A DNA stretch of 64,000 nucleotides from Patella vulgata (taxonomy: Eukaryota > Mollusca > Gastropoda > Patellidae), in the NCBI RefSeq assembly GCF_932274485.2, contig NC_065882.2:60859431-60923430 (forward strand), read 5' to 3'. The translations under genes and the position numbers were made by a program. Positions 60,876-64,000 of the stretch are shown here, in pieces. The notes under the pieces are model-generated. The model did no database searches. It was not told where the DNA came from and saw only the letters and a list, made by a program, of their open reading frames with translations. How positions within the stretch are numbered: position 1 is the stretch's first letter; every line of letters starts with the position of its first letter.

Positions 60876-61862
60876 CATTTCTGAATAAATAATAGATAAA
60901 TTCGTAACAACTGGATCTTGTTTATGTGAGATCCAGTATAGCAATTCCAGTTACCATCAAAATAACTACTACTCTTCGCTATTACAAGCCAATCCAAGAG
61001 GCAAATTCACAATTGTCCCTTTTTATTTTTAAGCCATCATCTATCATCTTCAAAATTCATTTTTGATGTAATATTCATTTTCAAAATTCATTTTTGAGAT
61101 AATATTCATTTTCAAACAAAATTCAGTTCTGAGGTTATTTTCAAGTTCATTGACTTTGAATACCTAATAAAGGACATTATTACAAGCCACAGGAAATTCT
61201 AGTCACCATTTTGAATTTTCAACCATCTTAGATTTTGGAAACTCTTCTTTTGAGGTTGTATGTAAGTTCAGTGACACAGAAAACCCTTTAAATCGCATAT
61301 CACTAGCCATATCAAACTTTAAAATGACGATTATCCGAAAAATCAACCATATTAGGGAAATTCTGGCCGCCATTTTGAATTTCCGTCATCTTGGATTTTG
61401 GAAACTCTATATATTTAGATTAATTTTGAGTTCAGTGACACTGAAAACACTTTAAATTACATATTATAAACAATATCAAAGAGTGAAATGAGCTTGAAAA
61501 GTTATTTCCAATATTTATTTATTTTTAAGTTTAAACAAAATATGCTTTTAATTCATTTTGAATGTGCTGTTTGATGTAATTGATTATATCTTATGTTTTT
61601 TGCATCCGCTTGCTTGGTTTACCATAGAGCAATACATTTAGACACCTAGATCATGGTTCTACAATGTATACCTCTAAATATATATATGTATTTCAATAAA
61701 TTGGCGGCCATTTTGAGAAAAATCGCCGTAACGACCACCAGGGGGAGCTGCTGAGGTGGATCCACATCCCAAAATATTCAGTAGGGTTGATGCCATATGT
61801 GTGCCAAGTTTCATGCTTTTAACCCAAAATGCACGATTCTACCAAAAATTCTTCCTTATTAT

Positions 61863-62818
61863 GGGCCGGTCACACAGGCTTCCGCGAGTTGATCACGTGT
61901 AATTTTGCTATAAATTTTGCAAATTTTTTCTACACGCGGTGAAAATCAACCAATTTGTCTCAGACATGCTGGACACGCGAATGACAAGTGGACCACACGC
62001 GCGCGTGTGCATCGCGTGTCCACCACGAGTCCTCCGTGTGTGAGCGCTTGTGGTCAGAAAATGGGGTCACACGCAGCGCGTGTGTATCACTTGTGCTCCA
62101 CATGTGCTCCGCGTGTGAATCACGTGCCGATCACTTGTGCTCCGCTTGCCGCCCGCGTGTATAAAAGCCGCCGCGTCCGGTGTTCTGGATCCATGTTGCC
62201 TCTTCAACGTCTTGATCACAACTGATGAAAAATGGCCCACACGCGATCTTTTTATAGCAGAAATAACTAGTGGTACAAACGAGATTGGGTCGTGGACGAC
62301 ACGCGAATCAGTCGTGGTTCAATCGCGATTCAACGCGAAAACACGCGAATGGCCCGCGGATGACTCGTGACACAATCCCTGAGGAAGCCTTTTACACGTG
62401 GAGCACACGCTATCACAGGTGGTAGGAACGCTGTAGACACGCGGATCACAAGTGGATGACAAGTGCTACACACGCAGTCACACGAAGAAATTTTGCGTTT
62501 GCCCGCGAGTGACCACTTGTCGTCCACTTGTGATCCGCGAGTGTACCACGTGTTATCGCGTTTGGCCCGCGTTTGTACAGCGTTTACACCACGTGTGCGA
62601 CACGCGGTGGCCGTTGCGCCTAATTTTTGTGCTGCTCAAAAATAAAATCGGACTCCGTGCGCGTGTAAAATTTTTCGCGCGTGTGCGCACTTGTTATTCG
62701 CGAGTCCACCACGTTTCATTCACGTGTCATTCACTTGTGACCGCGCTTACTTCGCGTTTGACAGTTCTTCCTCGCGATACACTCGTGATCAACTCGCGGA
62801 AGCCTGTGTGACCGGCCC
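61863..62818. mobile_element. 956-bp CpG-rich inverted-repeat element built of 11-bp units
   Basis: The termini are a perfect 35-bp inverted repeat beginning GGGCCGGTCACACAGGCTTC. The body is strikingly CpG-rich against AT-rich surroundings and is made of degenerate 11-base units. At 62082-62158 seven units run in register: GTGTATCACTT, GTGCTCCACAT, GTGCTCCGCGT, GTGAATCACGT, GCCGATCACTT, GTGCTCCGCTT and GCCGCCCGCGT. Complementary units (ACACGCGGATC, ACAAGTGGATG) run elsewhere. The terminal repeat itself fits the unit. It interrupts the right arm of the fold-back element between 61862 and 62819. The many frames here (up to 119 codons) are side effects of high GC. A TATAAAAG lies at 62160-62167. 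Transposon class not identified. Confidence 0.85.
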
Positions 62819-62834
62819 TTTAACCGCCCCACTA

Positions 62835-63386
62835 TACCACTCTCGCCTCTCGCCTCTCGCCCGGCGCTCCCAATCCGCCAGTAACTGCGGCTAATGTAAT
62901 GTGCTCGACAAAATGAGACTCCGGTAATTTGATAATAATGCATCTATTAAATGACTTGCATATAAAATTCGAAATCGGATTCGCTGTGTTTAGATCACCG
63001 AGTTTTGGTTTCAAGATTAAAAGCCCCATATCTTTGAGAAAAACAAAATACTAACGAAAAGAAAAGATTCTTTCTTTTCTTTACAGTGATTCCAGATGAT
63101 GTGTCAATTAAGTCGTATTAAGGCATATTTATTCTAAGCACGTTACCAGTTACTCAAATTTTGTAGGTGAATTAATTGACATGGAAAAGACGAGGGGTTA
63201 CCGGGAAAAAACAATCTTAATGACCACGTTGACATCGATTAATCGATCAGCCAATTGATTGATTGATGTCCCTAGCTACTTCGACCTAATTAGCAGTGAT
63301 TAAAAGTCCTAACGACCAGAACCCCTTTTCCTTTTCTCCAAATAGAAATGTCTCTTTTATAGAGATCATCTCTTTCTTTCAATTTA
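62835..63386. other. Flank of the fold-back element; no gene seen
   Basis: CTCTCGCCTCTCGCCTCTCGC is a short direct repeat at about 62841. A T-rich acceptor (TTTCTTTTCTTTACAG, about 63085) is followed by a nine-codon frame (IPDDVSIKSY) and a stop, too short to call. Confidence 0.35.
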
Positions 63387-63529
63387 ATGACGTAAATATC
63401 AAACGTCATCCCCATTTCTTGCATGGTTGTCCAATAAATTGATTCGCCTTTCGCTAGGAAGATAAAAGCAGCCTGTCAAAAGAATGTAGAAGGTACGAAG
63501 ACTTGTTAAATTCAGTGTTCTATAAAAGG
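63387..63529 (+). promoter_or_regulatory. Candidate promoter at the right edge
   Basis: Inverted CRE-like half sites ATGACGT (63387-63393) and ACGTCAT (63403-63409), a CCAAT box (63431-63435) and TATAAAAGG (63521-63529) occur in the usual order. CpGs are more frequent downstream (63600-63670). A plus-strand transcript would start near 63555 and leave the window, so the gene cannot be seen. Confidence 0.33.
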
Positions 63530-64000
63530 TTACATGATGCGCACCAATCTGTTTCACAGAGGATTACGAAAGTATTCTAATATCTCTGTAAAAGATGACT
63601 ACCTTCAAAACGCGGCGTCAATCAATGGCTCAATGGCGCGTGCATTGTTTACGTAAGACGTTCTAGTTCGGGCAGAATGGAGTCTTTTACTTATTTTAAT
63701 ACCCATTTACACAAAATAGGAAATAATTTTTACCTACAAATACGTCAAACGTCTTTATTTATTTTTTTAATACATAAAAAAAATGTTTTAGAATTTAATT
63801 TGTCGGAGGAAAATAGTTAATATTTCTGACTCATTAAGTCGCATCGATGTCATCTTTATCAGTGATTGTAGAGGCCTAGCGAAAATTCACTGCTGATCAG
63901 CGTGGATGCGCACTGCAGTGGGAAAATTAACCATTTTGACGAAACCGTGAAAATATTACTACCTCATCTGTCAGGTGAAATAAGGAATCGTAAATTGAGA

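Larger units (their letters stand above)
58900..62834. mobile_element. 3.9-kb fold-back (palindromic) element with two nested insertions
   Basis: The ends are TAGTGGGGCGGTTAA (58900-58914) and its complement (62820-62834), and TA is present at both borders. The arms (about 58900-59850 and 60935-62834 less insertions) pair over about 1 kb: TTTGGGTTAAAAGCATAAAA, GGGATGTGGATCCACCTCAG and repeated 'CCAAGATGGCGGAAATTC' units on the left appear complemented on the right. The middle carries two inverted copies of a short coding-like segment (60042-60562). A SINE-A (60590-60875) and a 956-bp element (61863-62818) sit inside. Without these it is about 2.7 kb. No transposase was recognised, so it is either non-autonomous or of an unknown family. 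Confidence 0.82.

Noticed and set aside
61917-62943. Cluster of Cys/Arg-rich frames on both strands
   Set aside because: All derive from the CpG-rich 11-bp repeat element, where high GC removes stop codons in every frame.
1-64000. LTR retrotransposon, endogenous virus or Polinton pieces; CRISPR arrays; rRNA
   Set aside because: None recognised. The spaced repeats here are eukaryotic minisatellites without CRISPR-like uniform repeats and unique spacers.

Overview
This is AT-rich nuclear DNA (about two-thirds A+T by eye) from an animal. It contains no gene-dense block and no uninterrupted long reading frame. The repeat content points to a mollusc, most likely a bivalve. At least five elements resemble the bivalve 'pearl' / DINE-1 / Helentron-like non-autonomous repeats: tandem 150-165 bp cores, an ACGG-type microsatellite, and a terminal hairpin ending in GTGGGCGTATAAAAA. 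Two tRNA-derived SINE-like families that carry 'GGGGTTTAACGTCC' are also scattered through the window. The species cannot be fixed from sequence alone.

Layout. 1-25.9 kb: a long inverted repeat pairs the first 352 bases with 25502-25901. Between its arms lie several mini- and midisatellites (4.2, 6.4, 10.1, 12.2 and 12.5 kb), a TA-flanked Tc1/mariner relic (4529-5240), an apparently exact 511-bp tandem duplication (12521-13542), two pearl-like elements and a second repeat family with about 148-bp units. 26-40 kb: SINEs with clean target-site duplications, a pearl-like element (32.9-33.9 kb), a LINE fragment on the minus strand (34.98-36.07 kb), and an older pearl-like element interrupted by a 324-bp hAT MITE with an 8-bp target-site duplication. 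41-48 kb: 38-, 29- and 68-bp tandem arrays and another pearl-like copy. 46.9-57.5 kb: a series of long hairpins, including a 165-bp element with 43-bp perfect arms and a 12-bp target duplication. 58.9-62.8 kb: a roughly 3.9-kb fold-back element with arms over 1 kb. It carries repeated ATGGCGG-type motifs and has been invaded by a SINE and by a CpG-rich, 956-bp inverted-repeat element built of degenerate 11-bp units.

Host genes. No protein could be named. Short GC-raised open stretches bounded by good splice signals suggest that a minus-strand gene with very long introns may cross the first 42 kb. Candidate pieces lie at 42216-42315, 41274-41319, 24074-24187, 18012-18100, 7073-7136, 1965-2045 and 1398-1474. 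The 18.0-kb and 7.1-kb pieces have compatible phases. A separate plus-strand two-exon candidate lies at 54746-55215. All of these are inferences needing RNA or comparative evidence. The most novel structures here are non-coding: the nested palindromic elements and the 11-bp-phased array.
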